DNA of 14,915 nt from the NCBI GenBank assembly GCA_027489295.1, contig JAIYAA010000280.1, forward strand, positions 1 through 14,915. Reading direction: 5' to 3'. The DNA comes from Sphingomonadales bacterium. Lineage in GTDB: Bacteria; Pseudomonadota; Alphaproteobacteria; Sphingomonadales; Sphingomonadaceae. How positions within the stretch are numbered: position 1 is the first letter of the stretch; each line of letters starts with the position of its first letter. The notes beneath the pieces were generated by a model. That model was not told the origin of the DNA. It saw nothing but the letters and a program-made list of their open reading frames with translations, and made no database searches. A program made the position numbers and the translations under genes. This document shows positions 14,155 to 14,915 of this stretch, piece after piece.

Positions 14155-14915
14155 TCACGAGGCCCCACCGCTGCTCGCAACGTCCACGACGTGGCGCCCC
14201 GGACCCAGATCCCCGCAAGACAAGACTTCGCCTTCGATCTCCAGCACCCGCACGGCGCCGGGCCCCTGCACCCGCGCCACCGCCATCCCAGGCATCGGTA
14301 GTCTCAGGACGAGATCGGCCCGCACATTTCCCGGGATCTGCAACATCAGCCGAGGCGTCGCGCCACCCCGCCAGCGAACCTCCACCGGCCCGCGGATCGT
14401 CGGCACGCGCGCCTCGAAGTGACTGAGTATGCCCGGCTGCGGCGCGATCCGTATCCGCCGGGCTCCGGCTTCGGTGACCGTCACGCCGGCGATATGGCGC
14501 GCGATCAGGTTGAGCGGTGCCGTGCCCCAAGCGTGGCTGAACGTCGTGTTGAGCTTCAGCCCCGGGTTCCACGCTTCCATCACGATCGTTGCGTTCCAGC
14601 GTTCGCGCATGGCCAGCCAGCTCTGGTCGCCGCGCGACGTGATCAGCGCCAGCGCCGCGTCCGGCTGTCCGCCGCGATACAGCGCCTCAAGCAGAAACTG
14701 CGCGCCGTAGACGCTCATTCGCATGCCCTGCTGCGCGAGCAACGCGGCGCCGACGCGGGCGGCCCCGTCGGACGCCACGCCGAGTGCGATGGCGAAGGCG
14801 GTGGCGTGCTGCGAGCAATGCTCGGTGCCGGTCCCGTCGCGGTAGAGACCTGAGGGCGTGCGCAGCCGTTGGTCCATCGCCGCGCGCATCCGCGCCGCCC
14901 GCCGTGCAAGGTCTC
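14155..14915 (-). CDS. GH78-type alpha-L-rhamnosidase, C-terminal part (runs off the window)
   Basis: About 252 residues are visible; the 5' part lies beyond 14915. The sequence covers the end of the alpha/alpha barrel and the C-terminal beta-sandwich of bacterial alpha-L-rhamnosidases. The barrel part shows GTEHCSQHATAFAIALGV, ERWNATIVMEAW with its acidic residue, and LNTTFSHAWGTAPLNLIARHIAGV, equivalent to the SHAWGS..Y.L.R...G signature of GH78. The sandwich part shows GARRIRIAPQPG and the sequence after it. These enzymes remove terminal L-rhamnose from pectin, arabinogalactan or glycosides. The frame is intact to the stop at 14155. It lies on the far side of the presumed att site, so it may be older chromosomal sequence. 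Catalytic N-terminal residues cannot be assessed. Confidence 0.8.
   Translation of the reverse strand, partial: DLARRAARMRAAMDQRLRTPSGLYRDGTGTEHCSQHATAFAIALGVASDGAARVGAALLAQQGMRMSVYGAQFLLEALYRGGQPDAALALITSRGDQSWLAMRERWNATIVMEAWNPGLKLNTTFSHAWGTAPLNLIARHIAGVTVTEAGARRIRIAPQPGILSHFEARVPTIRGPVEVRWRGGATPRLMLQIPGNVRADLVLRLPMPGMAVARVQGPGAVRVLEIEGEVLSCGDLGPGRHVVDVASSGGAS

Noticed and set aside
1..14915. CRISPR array, phage genes, toxin-antitoxin or defence system
   Set aside because: No spaced direct repeats and no proteins with motifs of these systems were found on either strand.

Overview
The window is high-GC DNA with codon use and gene content typical of a carbohydrate-degrading alphaproteobacterium, most likely a sphingomonad (Sphingomonas/Novosphingobium/Sphingobium group). 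This is inferred from the TonB receptor tail, the DgoR/DgoD-type galactonate genes, the Tat-exported glycosidases and the initiator-tRNA fragment. No rRNA and no complete tRNA gene is present. No taxonomic search was possible.

Layout. Positions 1-485 hold no recognisable gene, only an 11-bp inverted repeat at the left edge and a good sigma70-like promoter. That promoter precedes a Tat-exported alpha/beta hydrolase (486-1553). A sugar-porter MFS transporter follows (1769-3190) and converges, across two strong hairpins, on a large Tat-exported GH2-family glycosidase (3285-6179, minus). Next come two broken genes joined head to head: the last ~90 residues of a TonB-dependent receptor (minus) and the C-terminal two thirds or so of a GH30 glycosidase (plus). 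Then comes a compact galactonate locus: a DgoR-like GntR regulator and an SMP-30 lactonase on the minus strand, divergent from D-galactonate dehydratase and an overlapping SDR dehydrogenase on the plus strand. A DoxX-like membrane protein and a second SDR (minus) are divergent from a TetR regulator (plus). The right end is scarred: a DUF2264 fragment, the C-terminal part of an IS5-type transposase, a 22-bp copy of the 3' end of an initiator tRNA gene, a strong hairpin, and the C-terminal part of a GH78 alpha-L-rhamnosidase running off the edge.

How the genes fit together. GH2, GH30 (closest in motifs to endo-beta-1,6-galactanases), GH78, DUF2264 and a TonB receptor are typical of a locus attacking a rhamnose- and galactose-containing plant polysaccharide, such as type II arabinogalactan or rhamnogalactan side chains. 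Freed galactose would enter by the MFS porter. It would then be oxidised by the SDR to the lactone, hydrolysed by the SMP-30 protein and dehydrated by DgoD to 2-keto-3-deoxygalactonate (De Ley-Doudoroff route). The kinase and aldolase that finish this route are not in the window. A shared sequence, TATGATATT, lies in the divergent lactonase/dgoD promoter and upstream of the GH2 gene, with a weaker relative upstream of the MFS gene. This suggests a small regulon of the DgoR-like repressor.

The most notable observations are the deletion scar that destroyed two divergent polysaccharide genes, the initiator-tRNA remnant that looks like an island attachment site, the shared operator candidate, and a short leader ORF overlapping the GTG start of dgoD. 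I did not find a convincingly new multi-gene system.
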